33,659 nucleotides of DNA from Bacteroidales bacterium (GTDB lineage Bacteria; Bacteroidota; Bacteroidia; Bacteroidales; Muribaculaceae): positions 1-33,659 of the forward strand of contig JAAVFW010000001.1 of assembly GCA_014800535.1 (NCBI GenBank), written 5' to 3'. Below, piece after piece: positions 15,983-24,736 of this stretch. The notes under the pieces are model-generated. The model had not been told where the DNA came from and did not search any database. It saw only the letters and a program-made list of their open reading frames with translations. Each line of letters begins with the position of its first letter. Position 1 is the stretch's first letter. The position numbers and the translations under genes are program-made.

Positions 15983-18427
15983 ATGGCTTACCCTCACAAT
16001 ATAAGAGAAGAAGAACTGAAAAATCATATCGCTCAAGATTGGTTTTCAGCATACGATACCACACACATTCTTGGTGATATAGACTTCTCTGTTGCAGTCC
16101 CTAATGATGATAGGACTCTCTCTGAAAATGAATTTCTTTTATGGGCAGAAGCAAAAAAAGGTTCTAAGCCAATTGAAGAGTCATTCGCTCAATTAATTCT
16201 AACTATTGGTAAGGCACGCACATTTGAATCATACTTACCTCCTAAATTCATCGGAGCCTTTGATTCCGAAAGGATTGTTTTTATCCCATATTCTGAAATT
16301 CAGGAGGTTTTCTATATTAATGATTTCAATTGGAATGTTACGCCATCTGACCACTCTACCAAAAGCTTCCAAAGAGTTTTGAAGTTAGTGGCAGATGCTT
16401 TCGGTAGTTCCATGTATTCATTCGATTTTGGATCTGATGAAAAAGAATTGGCCCGTTTCATCAAATCAAACTTTATAATCGGGGAAAAAAAGATTTCACG
16501 AATCCGCATAAGTAAAAATAACTTTGTCGTTATCTATCAGAAATGGCTGAAAACCGTTAAACCGACCATTGATGTAAACTGGGATGAAGCGAAGAAGCAG
16601 GGTGTATTAGACTCTGACTTCTACCTTGCAGACATTCTATCAATTAAAAATAAAACTATTCAGGATAAGCTCCATGTGATTCTTCGTGATACGTATTATG
16701 AGCTTGGACGCAATAGGACGGCAATGGGCGTTTTCAATTCCAGTAAGGCAAAGTTCATTGATGATCAGGAAGCACATATTAAATTTTGGAATTGTTATGA
16801 CCGTCCCCCAAAAGAAGAGTATTGGGATTATATAATCAAACGTCGGGACTTGCTTGTGCCGCCTGACGTACGTGAACGCAAGGGGTCTTTTTTTACGCCT
16901 CAGAAATGGGTAGAGCTGTCTCAACGGTATCTTGCCGATGAACTTGGCGAGAATTGGCAGGATGAATATTATATCTGGGATTGCGCAGCCGGAACCGGAA
17001 ACCTGCTTAACGGATTAACTAATAAATATAGAATATGGGCATCAACACTCGACAAGGCCGATGTTGATGTCATGAAAGAGAGAATAAAAAATGGAAGTGC
17101 CAATCTGCTTGACGAGCATGTGTTTAAATTTGACTTTCTAAACGATCCGTTTGAGAAATTGCCTCCACGCCTAAAAGAAATAATTGATAACGAGGAAACT
17201 CGCAAGAAATTAGTGATATACATAAATCCGCCATACGCAGAAGCTGCTACCACAAGACAGAAAACAGGGACTGGAAAAAATAAGCCCCAAGTATCCCGAT
17301 CTATAATAAGTGCAAAATATAAAGAATCATTAGGTAGTGCTGCTAATGAACTCTACGCACAATTTCTGATGAGGATTTACTATGAAATCCCTTCATCGGT
17401 GCTTGCAAATTTTTCAAAGTTGAAAAATTTGCAAGCACCGAACTTTCGCGATTTCCGCGATTCTTTCCGAGCGAAGCTCGGTCGAATTTTTTTAGTTCCC
17501 GCTGATTCTTTTGATAATGTCAAAGGCAATTTCCCTATTGGATTCTTCATTTGGAATCTGAATACCAAAGAGGACTTCAGGGAGATTACTGCTGATGTTT
17601 ATGATCGTAACAGCGACTTCACTCAAGAAAAGATTTTATCAGCTCCTATTCCTGACAAATTATTAATGGATTGGCTAAAAACAATCCACGATAAAAAAAG
17701 CAAAAGAATAGCCTATTTGAGGATGCTTGGTTCTGATATACAAAACAACAATGGTGTATTCATTACCAACACCCCCTCCCCAAGCGATTTAAAACAACGC
17801 AAAACATGTGATATTACTGCAAAGAATCTTATTGGAATATCTGTATACTGTACCGTTAGACATGTAATAAAAAGTTCATGGCTCAACGATAGGGATCAAT
17901 ATCTGTTTCCATCTCCTGAATGGGAACTTGATGAATTATTTCAAAATGATTGTTTGACATACTCTTTATTCTATGGTCAGAACAGAGTAAATATAAAAGG
18001 TGAAAATCATTGGATTCCCTTCACAGAGGAAGAGGTAGGAGCACGCGATTGCTTCAAGAGTCATTTTATGACAGAATATATTTCCGGGAAATCCCGACCT
18101 AAAAAGGAAGCTGATATTTTCTCATGCACAATCGATGATAATAATCCATTAAAATTTTCCGAAGAGGCCGTTGCTGTTTTTGATGCGGGAAGAGAGTTAT
18201 GGCGTTATTATCACTCCCAACCGGACTCTAACCCTGATGCATCTCTTTACGACATTAAGCTCTATTTTCAGGGTACTAAAACCATGAAAAATGGGAAAAT
18301 CCAAATGAAGTCTGACAGTGAAGATAAAACCTACACAGAACTAATCCATAACTTGAGAGACAAACTCAAGACTTTGGCTTCAAAAATTGAGCCAAAGATA
18401 TATAAATATGGATTCCTCAAATCGTAA
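15983..18427 (+). CDS. Nuclease-adenine methyltransferase fusion (type IIG-like restriction-modification enzyme)
   Basis: The 814-residue product combines an N-terminal region resembling a PD-(D/E)xK nuclease (Asp34, then Glu56-Ala-Lys58 in WAEAKKG) with a gamma-type N6-adenine methyltransferase core: SAM motif DCAAGTGN near residue 332 and catalytic NPPY near residue 415. The ELYAQFLMRIY, LQAPNFRDFR and FDNVKGNFPIGF segments are typical of Eco57I-like methylases. The C-terminal 250 residues likely recognise the target. The ATG at 15983 is preferred over a TTG at 15977 that overlaps the XRE gene. No separate specificity subunit is present. Composition is AT-richer than flanking housekeeping genes, suggesting acquisition. 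A 44-base near-palindrome lies inside the gene at 17397-17440. Confidence 0.78.
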   Translation: MAYPHNIREEELKNHIAQDWFSAYDTTHILGDIDFSVAVPNDDRTLSENEFLLWAEAKKGSKPIEESFAQLILTIGKARTFESYLPPKFIGAFDSERIVFIPYSEIQEVFYINDFNWNVTPSDHSTKSFQRVLKLVADAFGSSMYSFDFGSDEKELARFIKSNFIIGEKKISRIRISKNNFVVIYQKWLKTVKPTIDVNWDEAKKQGVLDSDFYLADILSIKNKTIQDKLHVILRDTYYELGRNRTAMGVFNSSKAKFIDDQEAHIKFWNCYDRPPKEEYWDYIIKRRDLLVPPDVRERKGSFFTPQKWVELSQRYLADELGENWQDEYYIWDCAAGTGNLLNGLTNKYRIWASTLDKADVDVMKERIKNGSANLLDEHVFKFDFLNDPFEKLPPRLKEIIDNEETRKKLVIYINPPYAEAATTRQKTGTGKNKPQVSRSIISAKYKESLGSAANELYAQFLMRIYYEIPSSVLANFSKLKNLQAPNFRDFRDSFRAKLGRIFLVPADSFDNVKGNFPIGFFIWNLNTKEDFREITADVYDRNSDFTQEKILSAPIPDKLLMDWLKTIHDKKSKRIAYLRMLGSDIQNNNGVFITNTPSPSDLKQRKTCDITAKNLIGISVYCTVRHVIKSSWLNDRDQYLFPSPEWELDELFQNDCLTYSLFYGQNRVNIKGENHWIPFTEEEVGARDCFKSHFMTEYISGKSRPKKEADIFSCTIDDNNPLKFSEEAVAVFDAGRELWRYYHSQPDSNPDASLYDIKLYFQGTKTMKNGKIQMKSDSEDKTYTELIHNLRDKLKTLASKIEPKIYKYGFLKS
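17397..17493 (+). repeat. Intragenic palindrome plus terminator-like hairpin
   Basis: Within the methyltransferase gene, 17397-17417 is the perfect reverse complement of 17420-17440 (21 bases each, 2-base centre). About 26 bases later CCGAGC (17467-17472) pairs with GCTCGG (17476-17481), followed by TCGAA and a run of seven T (17487-17493). The second structure looks like an intrinsic terminator inside a coding sequence. The encoded residues match the family's conserved segment, so the frame is intact. Confidence 0.7.
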
Positions 18428-18487
18428 TATTATCGCATAATAAACCTGTAAACAATTTATCTGTTTAATAATTATATATTTAATATT

Positions 18488-20170
18488 ATGGCATTCGAAG
18501 CACGTCAACAACAAATCAGTTTCTTATTAGGAAAGAAAATATATAGCATTCCTAGAAATCAGCGTAAATACGTTTGGGGAGAAGATAATTGGAAAAACTT
18601 GTTAGAAGATTTGGATTTTTTACGAGAAACTGGGAAATATCATTTTCTTGGTAGTATTGTTTTAAACTCACAACCGAACCCCAATAATGATGATATAGAA
18701 TATTATGAAATCGTGGATGGACAACAGCGTATTACGACTGTTATATTGATTCTTATTGTAATAGCTCAGATATTTAAGGAACGACATGAAGATGCCCTCT
18801 TTCAAGGTTTGTTACCCTATATTCAAACTACAAGTATAAACAATCAGACTTCTTGTACACTACATACCGATGTCCATAGTTGCATCATGAATCTTGTTTC
18901 ATGTATTGCTGACAAAGATACACCAAATAATACGCTTCAATTGCTGATCACTAATTGTATCACAAATAAAAAACAGGATTCTATAATTGAAAAATGTTTA
19001 AAATACTATTATGACACACTGAAAATTCGTAGCACAGATGAAGTTGCTATTTTCAGGAATACTTTAATAAGCACAAACTATGTAAATATTAAGACAACGG
19101 AAGAAGATGCATATACTGTATTTGAGATTTTAAATGCAAGAGGGATGGATCTCGAAGACCATGAGTTACTTAAGAATTTTATCCTACGTTATACTGTACC
19201 AGTGGATAATGTAGATGTGGCTCGTCAAGAATGGAAGGATGAAATAGAGAACAGATTAGGTAAAAACATTTCAAACTTTCTTAAACATTATATTACTCAT
19301 AAATATGGCACTGCCGGTGTAACTAAGGATAGAGCTGTATATGACGTGATTAAGAAACATACAAATGTCGGAGATGTAAATAGACTATTTTGCGATTTAA
19401 AGCTTAAAGCAAAATATTATCAACAAATAGTTTGTGAAAATAATCCGCACGGAGACCAAATTACTGAAATTGATAGAGTTCTCAAGTTCATGTTATCCAA
19501 CAGAAATCAGTTGTTTAGGCCAATTTATCTTAGCTTACTACATCAAGCTGAATTGGGAAATATTCCTGAGGATAAATTGGTTAAGATTTTTAAATGTATA
19601 CAATACTTTTTTGTATGCTACAATCTTATAAGTAAAGAAACATCCAATAAAATTTCAGATGGCATTCAGAAATACGCATATTTAATTGAAAATGAATACA
19701 GTAATGACGTATTGAAGGATTTCTTAAAACATTTGAATGACCGTATGCCTAACAAAACAGAATTTCGGAACTCGTTTAAGTTGATCGGATATTCGAATCA
19801 TTGTGAATTCTATCACGATAATAAGAATAAGCACCGAGCAGAGATCGCTTTAAGTATATTAGAACAGATTAAGTCTGGGAGAGCTGTTGTCCCTTCTTTT
19901 ACAATCGAGCATATACTTCCCGATTCACAGAATCGAGAGTATGCAAAGATTGGAAATCTTATGCCGTTAGAAGAAAATCTTAATGGACTGTGTGGAGATA
20001 AACAGCTCAATGAAAAAATACCAATATACGAAAAATCAAACTTTACAACTGCTCGAAATGTCGCACAGAGATATAGAGATCAAGTGGACAATTTTAATAT
20101 AGATTCAAGATGTAACGCGATGGCTGATGAATTATATAATGAATTTAGTCGTATATTAAATGCTTTATAA
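18488..20170 (+). CDS. DUF262/DUF1524 protein (GmrSD-like, probable modification-dependent nuclease)
   Basis: The 560-residue product has an N-terminal DUF262 (ParB-like NTPase) region with IPRNQRKYVW at about residues 19-28 and VDGQQRITT near residue 78. The C-terminal third has the DUF1524 His-Me type nuclease pattern: FTIEHILP near residue 470 and KIGNLMPLEENLN about 20 residues on. This is the architecture of single-chain GmrSD/BrxU-type type IV enzymes, which cut DNA carrying modified cytosines in an NTP-dependent way; substrate here is inferred. It begins 60 bases after the methyltransferase gene with no separate promoter seen, and is markedly AT-rich. Confidence 0.8.
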   Translation: MAFEARQQQISFLLGKKIYSIPRNQRKYVWGEDNWKNLLEDLDFLRETGKYHFLGSIVLNSQPNPNNDDIEYYEIVDGQQRITTVILILIVIAQIFKERHEDALFQGLLPYIQTTSINNQTSCTLHTDVHSCIMNLVSCIADKDTPNNTLQLLITNCITNKKQDSIIEKCLKYYYDTLKIRSTDEVAIFRNTLISTNYVNIKTTEEDAYTVFEILNARGMDLEDHELLKNFILRYTVPVDNVDVARQEWKDEIENRLGKNISNFLKHYITHKYGTAGVTKDRAVYDVIKKHTNVGDVNRLFCDLKLKAKYYQQIVCENNPHGDQITEIDRVLKFMLSNRNQLFRPIYLSLLHQAELGNIPEDKLVKIFKCIQYFFVCYNLISKETSNKISDGIQKYAYLIENEYSNDVLKDFLKHLNDRMPNKTEFRNSFKLIGYSNHCEFYHDNKNKHRAEIALSILEQIKSGRAVVPSFTIEHILPDSQNREYAKIGNLMPLEENLNGLCGDKQLNEKIPIYEKSNFTTARNVAQRYRDQVDNFNIDSRCNAMADELYNEFSRILNAL

Positions 20171-20223
20171 TACCAACATTAGCATCTTGCGTCCTATAAT
20201 AAGCTAGATACTAATTCTTTTTG

Positions 20224-20385
20224 ATGGAATTAAATATTGTTATGGCCATAGGATATACTCGCATATTCAGCAATTTAATCCACCACAATGAGAATGAGGT
20301 GGTGGAGTTCAATAGGGCGGAGAAGAGCTTCGAATTCAATGACTTAGGTAGGTATCTCTCGGTGTTAAAAGTTTTATTTTTTTAA
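20224..20385 (+). pseudogene. Truncated AlbA_2-domain gene start, fragment 1
   Basis: A 53-codon frame includes NENEVVEFNRAEKSFEFNDL then GRYLSVL, which matches the first part of AlbA_2 (Schlafen-like) domain proteins, where ENEVVEFK..., DLGKYFSALSNEANL is usual. After YLSVL the sequence leaves the family and stops within six codons. It therefore looks like the 5' remnant of a gene of about 400-550 codons. It lies 53 bases after the DUF262 gene. Confidence 0.55.
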
Positions 20386-20397
20386 GTAATTTATGCA

Positions 20398-20535
20398 ATG
20401 GCACTACCGATTAACATAGAAGACCTTCTCAACAAGAAGAAGGTGGAATCTAATCGCATTGAGTTTAAGGCGAGTTGGAATCCTGATAAGATATATCATA
20501 CAATATGCGCTTTCGCTACCGACATTTTAATGTAA
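20398..20535 (+). pseudogene. Truncated AlbA_2-domain gene start, fragment 2
   Basis: A 45-codon frame starts with [19 protein letters not shown] and continues [20 protein letters not shown], the characteristic N-terminus of another AlbA_2/HATPase_c_4 (RecG-like annotated) family. It stops at ATDILM where relatives continue into the glycine-rich GGGYI strand. It is a different subtype from fragment 1. It lies 12 bases after fragment 1 and 22 bases before the full AlbA_2 gene. Confidence 0.65.
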
Positions 20536-20557
20536 ACTGTTTTATTTTCAAACAAGT

Positions 20558-22207
20558 ATGACAATAACTTCTGACGATATATATGATCTGATACGGCAGG
20601 GCGAGAACATTTCTGTTGAGATGAAGAAATGTTCGGATAAGTTGCCTCGCTCTGTATGGGAAACGTATTCTGCGTTTGCTAACTCGCGCGGTGGGGTAAT
20701 CCTTCTTGGTGTGACCGAACACAAGGATAATCCTGCTAATACTCGATTTGAGATTACCGGTGTAGCTGATCCTGAGAAAATCGAGACTGACTTTTTCAAT
20801 ATTTTGAATAACCGTCAGAAGGTAAGCCGGAATATTCTATTTGACAGCGATTTCCGTCCAATAGAAATTGAAGGAAAAGTTGTGATTTATATTTCAGTTC
20901 CGGAAGCTGATTATCATAAGAAGCCAATATATATCAACGATGATATTGTTGATGGCTCTTATAGACGTAGCCATGAAGGTGATCGGCGACTCAATCGTGA
21001 GGAACTGGCAATGATGCTCCGTGATAGCACAGATGACATTGACAGTCAGATTTTGGAGCATTATGGAATGAATGATATTGATGAGGACACTCTTCGTGGC
21101 TATCGTCAAGTATTCAATACTGCCAATCCAGATCATGCATATCAGAACCTTGATAACAAAGAGTTCCTTTATAGGATGGGAGGCTATGATTATGATAGGC
21201 ACAAAGAAATAGAAGGGTTGACTATTGCAGGACTAATGATGTTTGGCAAGGGGACTCCTATTGAAAAGCGCTTCCCCTTATTCCGAATGGACTATCTCGA
21301 TTTGATTGGTATAAAGCCGGGCGGAGATCTTAAATGGAATGACCGTCTGACCTATGATGGCCGTTGGGAGAACAATCTCTATAATTTTGTCACAATCGCA
21401 ATGCGTAAACTGCTGTTCACTCTTCCTTCAGAGGGACGAATCATAGGGGAAGCCCGTCGTGACGGAGGTCCATTATACGATGGTATCAGAGAAGCAATTA
21501 TAAATTCAGCAACTTATTCGGACTTTCAGACTGAAGGAGTATTACGAATTGACCGCCGCGACAATGAGATTATCCTTAGAAATCCGGGATTACTAAGAAT
21601 ATCAGCTGACCGCATTTATAACGGTGACTTTACCCATGCCCGAAACCGAAATATACAGAAGATGTTCCGCATGATTGGTTACGGTGACAATATCGGCTCC
21701 GGATTCCAGAAAATACTGGCTGCATGGAATACGCTCGGATACTTGCGCCCCGAACTCAAGGAACTTGACGATGTCAAGGAGGTATGGCTTTCATTGCCTC
21801 TTATTAGAACAAGCAAATCCGATTCAACTGTAAATTCAACTGTTGCCTCAACATTAGAGTCTAAAAAAAACATAGAAGGGCAAGTAAACTACGATATGGG
21901 GCAAGTAAATGACAATAAAGGACAAGTAAATAATGATTTGGGACAAGTAAATCCGGAGCAGGGACAAGAAAACGAGATTTTGGGGACAGTAAAAGAACAA
22001 GAGAATTTGTCTGACAAGCAAAAGGAGATATTAATCTATCTTCTAAAGCATCCCTCAGAAAGTTTAAAAAATTGCTCTGATGCAACCGGAGCGTCCGCCA
22101 AATCAATTCGCTACACTTTCAAGAAAGTAAAATCTTGGTTAGATATTCATCACGAAGGCCCTGATAAAACCGGAATGTGGATTTTTGAACTTATCAAAAA
22201 AGACTAA
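20558..22207 (+). CDS. AlbA_2 (Schlafen-like) putative DNA-binding protein with HATPase_c_4-like domain
   Basis: The 549-residue product starts with an AlbA_2 domain (ENISVEMKKCS, YSAFANSRGGVILLGV), a putative nucleic-acid-binding fold. Residues about 310-400 resemble the HATPase_c_4 region (PLYDGIREAIINSATYSDF, GYGDNIGSGFQKI), though the usual HRDY motif reads YSDF. A low-complexity linker of GQVNxxx heptads (residues 441-482) leads to a C-terminal winged helix. Such proteins are often named RecG-like but lack helicase motifs; many occur in defence islands or act as regulators. Its position behind two broken relatives and the nuclease genes suggests an accessory defence role, unproven. Confidence 0.78.
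   Translation: MTITSDDIYDLIRQGENISVEMKKCSDKLPRSVWETYSAFANSRGGVILLGVTEHKDNPANTRFEITGVADPEKIETDFFNILNNRQKVSRNILFDSDFRPIEIEGKVVIYISVPEADYHKKPIYINDDIVDGSYRRSHEGDRRLNREELAMMLRDSTDDIDSQILEHYGMNDIDEDTLRGYRQVFNTANPDHAYQNLDNKEFLYRMGGYDYDRHKEIEGLTIAGLMMFGKGTPIEKRFPLFRMDYLDLIGIKPGGDLKWNDRLTYDGRWENNLYNFVTIAMRKLLFTLPSEGRIIGEARRDGGPLYDGIREAIINSATYSDFQTEGVLRIDRRDNEIILRNPGLLRISADRIYNGDFTHARNRNIQKMFRMIGYGDNIGSGFQKILAAWNTLGYLRPELKELDDVKEVWLSLPLIRTSKSDSTVNSTVASTLESKKNIEGQVNYDMGQVNDNKGQVNNDLGQVNPEQGQENEILGTVKEQENLSDKQKEILIYLLKHPSESLKNCSDATGASAKSIRYTFKKVKSWLDIHHEGPDKTGMWIFELIKKD
21878..22003 (+). repeat. Six 21-base in-frame repeats encoding GQVNxxx
   Basis: Six consecutive 21-base units encode GQVNYDM, GQVNDNK, GQVNNDL, GQVNPEQ, GQENEIL and GTVKEQE. 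The first four are close at DNA level (GGNCAAGTAAA start), the last two have drifted. They form the linker before the winged helix of the AlbA_2 protein. Confidence 0.85.
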
Positions 22208-22261
22208 ATTGTAAAACGCTGGTTGAGAACGTTAAAATTTTCTTGATTGAGATTGTTTTGA

Positions 22262-22291
22262 TTGAGTTATCAGAAAAAAATTATAACTTTG
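22262..22291 (+). promoter_or_regulatory. Promoter of the cobalamin riboswitch operon
   Basis: TAACTTTG (22284-22291) with TTG at 22262-22264, spaced 19 bases. The run TAACTTTGCAGTCGCAA is identical to that of the tRNA-Lys promoter. Transcription should start near 22298, about 90 bases ahead of the aptamer. Confidence 0.65.
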
Positions 22292-22330
22292 CAGTCGCAA
22301 TGGTATCTCCATGACTCAGGAGAGAGTCAG

Positions 22331-22367
22331 AGTGTTGTCGCTTTTGTCGCGTCAGTGTTGTCGCTTT
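22331..22367 (+). repeat. Two copies of AGTGTTGTCGCTTT in the leader
   Basis: The 14-mer occurs at 22331-22344 and 22354-22367, in the leader between promoter and cobalamin aptamer. Its function is unknown. Confidence 0.6.
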
Positions 22368-22390
22368 AGCCGCATCAGTCGCTTGTCGAT

Positions 22391-22565
22391 GTCGGTGAGA
22401 GTTGCTAACTCAGGAGATTTAAAAGGGAATCCGGTGAGAATCCGGGACAGTACCCGCTGCTGTGAATCCTATGTTAAATTCTATTTCACAATGTCATTGA
22501 AACCGTTTAATGGTTTTGAGAAGGCGAAATAGATTGGGATAAGTCAGAAGACCTGCCATGGCCGT
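22391..22565 (+). promoter_or_regulatory. Cobalamin riboswitch aptamer
   Basis: The core shows the family's conserved elements in order: GGGAATCCGGTGAGAATCCGG at about 22425-22445, GACAGTACCCGCTGCTGTGA just after, and the B12-box-like segment AGTCAGAAGACCTGCC at 22542-22556. It binds adenosyl- or other cobalamin and normally shuts off uptake genes when B12 is plentiful. Ends are approximate. It lies upstream of a BtuB-like receptor, which fits its usual role. Confidence 0.93.
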
Positions 22566-22668
22566 ATATAAGATTGTGCCTACGGGATTATGGGCGGTTC
22601 GTTGATGTCATCTCATCGGTGGTTTCAAGGTGGTCATTTACTACTCGTAAAGAGTGATAAAGAGATAT

Positions 22669-22709
22669 ATTCCCGTCTGTGTACAATCAGTTAGTACGCA
22701 GACGGGAAT
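22669..22709 (+). promoter_or_regulatory. Hairpin between riboswitch and btuB start (expression platform candidate)
   Basis: An 11-base stem (22669-22679 with 22699-22709), extended by a TAC/GTA pairing inside, is followed by TTAATTTAACT. It may act as a weak terminator or as part of the switch. The GAGGAGA just before the ATG at 22736 is an unusually good Shine-Dalgarno sequence for Bacteroidota and could be the regulated site. Confidence 0.5.
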
Positions 22710-22735
22710 TTAATTTAACTATCTTACCGAGGAGA

Positions 22736-24736
22736 ATGAAATATTTTTCACTCTTATTAACGAGTATTACCCTTTTAACATCGGAGGTTTCGGCGTCGGA
22801 ACCTGCCGACACTCTCAGTGCGCATCAGTTGGGAGAGGTCGTTGTCACTGCACGCAACCTTAATGAAGATATAATTCCGGCACAGGTTCTGTCGGGAGAG
22901 GAGCTGCATAGGTTAAACAGCAACAGTGTGGCGGATGCGCTGCGTTATTTTTCAGGTGTTCAGGTAAAGGATTACGGGGGTGTAGGCGGTATAAAGACTG
23001 TCAACATACGGTCGATGGGCACTAATCACACCGGTGTTGTGTATGACGGTGTGGAGCTTGGGAATGCTCAGAATGGGCAGATAGACCTCGGACAGTTTTC
23101 GCTTGATAACATCGAGGCGTTGTCGCTTTATAATGGTCAGAAGAGTGAGATATTGCAGCCTGCAAAAGACTTCGGGTCGGCGGGGACGATATATATGCGC
23201 ACGCGCACACCGGTATTCGGTGAAGGTGAGAGGTATCATGCGCGAGCTACGATCCGCACCGGGTCGTTTGACTTGCTGAATCCGTCGGCATTGATTGAGT
23301 TGAAGTTAAGTCGGAGGGTGTCGGCGTCATTAAGTGCGGAATGGGTTAATTCGAGCGGTAAGTATAAATTCCGTTACCGACGGGTCAATCCTGCCGGCGA
23401 GTTGGCCTACGACACGACAGCCGTCAGGCAAAACGGCGACATAAATGCCACAAGAATAGAATTGAATACGCATGGCTCTCTCGACAACGGGTCATGGACA
23501 TTTAAGGTTTATAACTACAATTCAGAGCGAGGGGTGCCGGGAGCGATTGTCAACAATGTGTGGCGGCGCGGAGAGAGGATCTGGGATACCAATTCATTTG
23601 CGCAGGGACGTTACACGGGATTTTTCGGCAGGTTCACCACACTCAATAATATCAAGTATGCTTTTTATCGGACTCACTATGTGAATAATGATGACAAGCA
23701 GGTAAAGATTGACAACCTATACAGACAGAAAGAGATTTATTTCTCGTCGGCAAATGAGTATGAGATAACTGCGAGATGGCGCATATCGGCGAGTTACGAC
23801 TTTATGTGGAACACGCTTGACGCCGATGTCTACGGATTCGTAAAGCCCGACCGGTTTTCGCAATATCTGTCTGTTGCGACAGCACTGAATCTTGACAGGT
23901 TCAAGATTCAGGCCAGTGCGTTAGGCACCTTTATACATGACAGAATCAAAGGTCAGGAAGCCCCGTCGGATAAACATGTGTTCACACCGGCAGTCTTCAT
24001 GAACGGTTATCCGCTCCGCAACAAAGACTTCTCGATAAGGGTCTTCTATAAGCAATCGTTCAGGATGCCGACATTCAACGACTTGTATTATGCCGATATG
24101 GGCAATTCAAAATTATCGCCGGAGCGAGTCACCCAATATAACCTCGGACTTCTATATGACCATCACTCGGCGGTGTCGGTCATCTCGGCGGCGCGAGTCA
24201 GTGCGGATGTCTATTATAATCGGGTGAAAGATAAGATTGTGGCCTATCCCAAAGGGCAGCAATTCCGCTGGACCATGTTGAATCTCGGACTTGTCGACAT
24301 CCGGGGCATAGACATAACCGGACTTCTTACTTTGAATCCGTGGAAAGACTTATATCTGACGGTGCGCGGACAATACACCTTTCAGAGAGCGATTGACATA
24401 ACCAATCCGGCGGATAATTATTATCGTCATCAGATTCCTTATATACCGCGCCACTCCGGGGCGGCTGTCGTGAACGCACAATGGCGCGGATGGGGTCTCA
24501 ATTACTCCTGGATTTACGTTGGCGAACGATACAACCAACAGGAAAACATCAGATATAATTACACCCAGCCGTGGTACACTTCCGATGTGTCACTGAGCAA
24601 GGATTTCCAGCTTGGGAGCGTCAGCCTCCGCGGACTCCTTGAGGTGAATAATCTTCTAAGTCAGGACTACGACGTAATCCTCAACTACCCTATGCCGAAA
24701 CGTAACTATAGAGTTACCTTGACCGTAGAGATATGA
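22736..24736 (+). CDS. btuB: TonB-dependent outer-membrane cobalamin receptor (BtuB-like)
   Basis: The 666-residue product has a signal peptide (MKYFSLLLTSITLL..., cleavage near residue 21), a TonB box (EVVVTA, residues 34-39), a plug domain with VNIRSMGTNHTGVVYDGVE, and a 22-strand barrel pattern of alternating residues ending in an aromatic/hydrophobic C-terminus (YRVTLTVEI). It lacks the extra N-terminal domain of SusC proteins. Specificity for cobalamin is inferred from the riboswitch just upstream and the BtuG-like partner directly downstream. The ATG at 22736, with GAGGAGA before it, is chosen over an in-frame GTG at 22679 inside the leader hairpin. It overlaps the next gene by 4 bases (ATGA). 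Confidence 0.9.
   Translation: MKYFSLLLTSITLLTSEVSASEPADTLSAHQLGEVVVTARNLNEDIIPAQVLSGEELHRLNSNSVADALRYFSGVQVKDYGGVGGIKTVNIRSMGTNHTGVVYDGVELGNAQNGQIDLGQFSLDNIEALSLYNGQKSEILQPAKDFGSAGTIYMRTRTPVFGEGERYHARATIRTGSFDLLNPSALIELKLSRRVSASLSAEWVNSSGKYKFRYRRVNPAGELAYDTTAVRQNGDINATRIELNTHGSLDNGSWTFKVYNYNSERGVPGAIVNNVWRRGERIWDTNSFAQGRYTGFFGRFTTLNNIKYAFYRTHYVNNDDKQVKIDNLYRQKEIYFSSANEYEITARWRISASYDFMWNTLDADVYGFVKPDRFSQYLSVATALNLDRFKIQASALGTFIHDRIKGQEAPSDKHVFTPAVFMNGYPLRNKDFSIRVFYKQSFRMPTFNDLYYADMGNSKLSPERVTQYNLGLLYDHHSAVSVISAARVSADVYYNRVKDKIVAYPKGQQFRWTMLNLGLVDIRGIDITGLLTLNPWKDLYLTVRGQYTFQRAIDITNPADNYYRHQIPYIPRHSGAAVVNAQWRGWGLNYSWIYVGERYNQQENIRYNYTQPWYTSDVSLSKDFQLGSVSLRGLLEVNNLLSQDYDVILNYPMPKRNYRVTLTVEI

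Noticed and set aside
15983..20170. Type I restriction-modification system
   Set aside because: There is no HsdS specificity subunit and no HsdR helicase; the methyltransferase carries its own nuclease-like region.
15271..22300. The repeat TAACTTTGCAGTCGCAA at both ends of the accessory island as attachment sites
   Set aside because: Both copies are -7 promoter boxes, and almost the same sequence precedes the tRNA-Val genes, so shared promoter function explains it. No integrase is present and the tRNA 3' end is not duplicated at the right side.
22311..22532. A 73-codon frame in the leader of btuB
   Set aside because: It runs through the conserved core of the cobalamin aptamer, which explains the sequence better.
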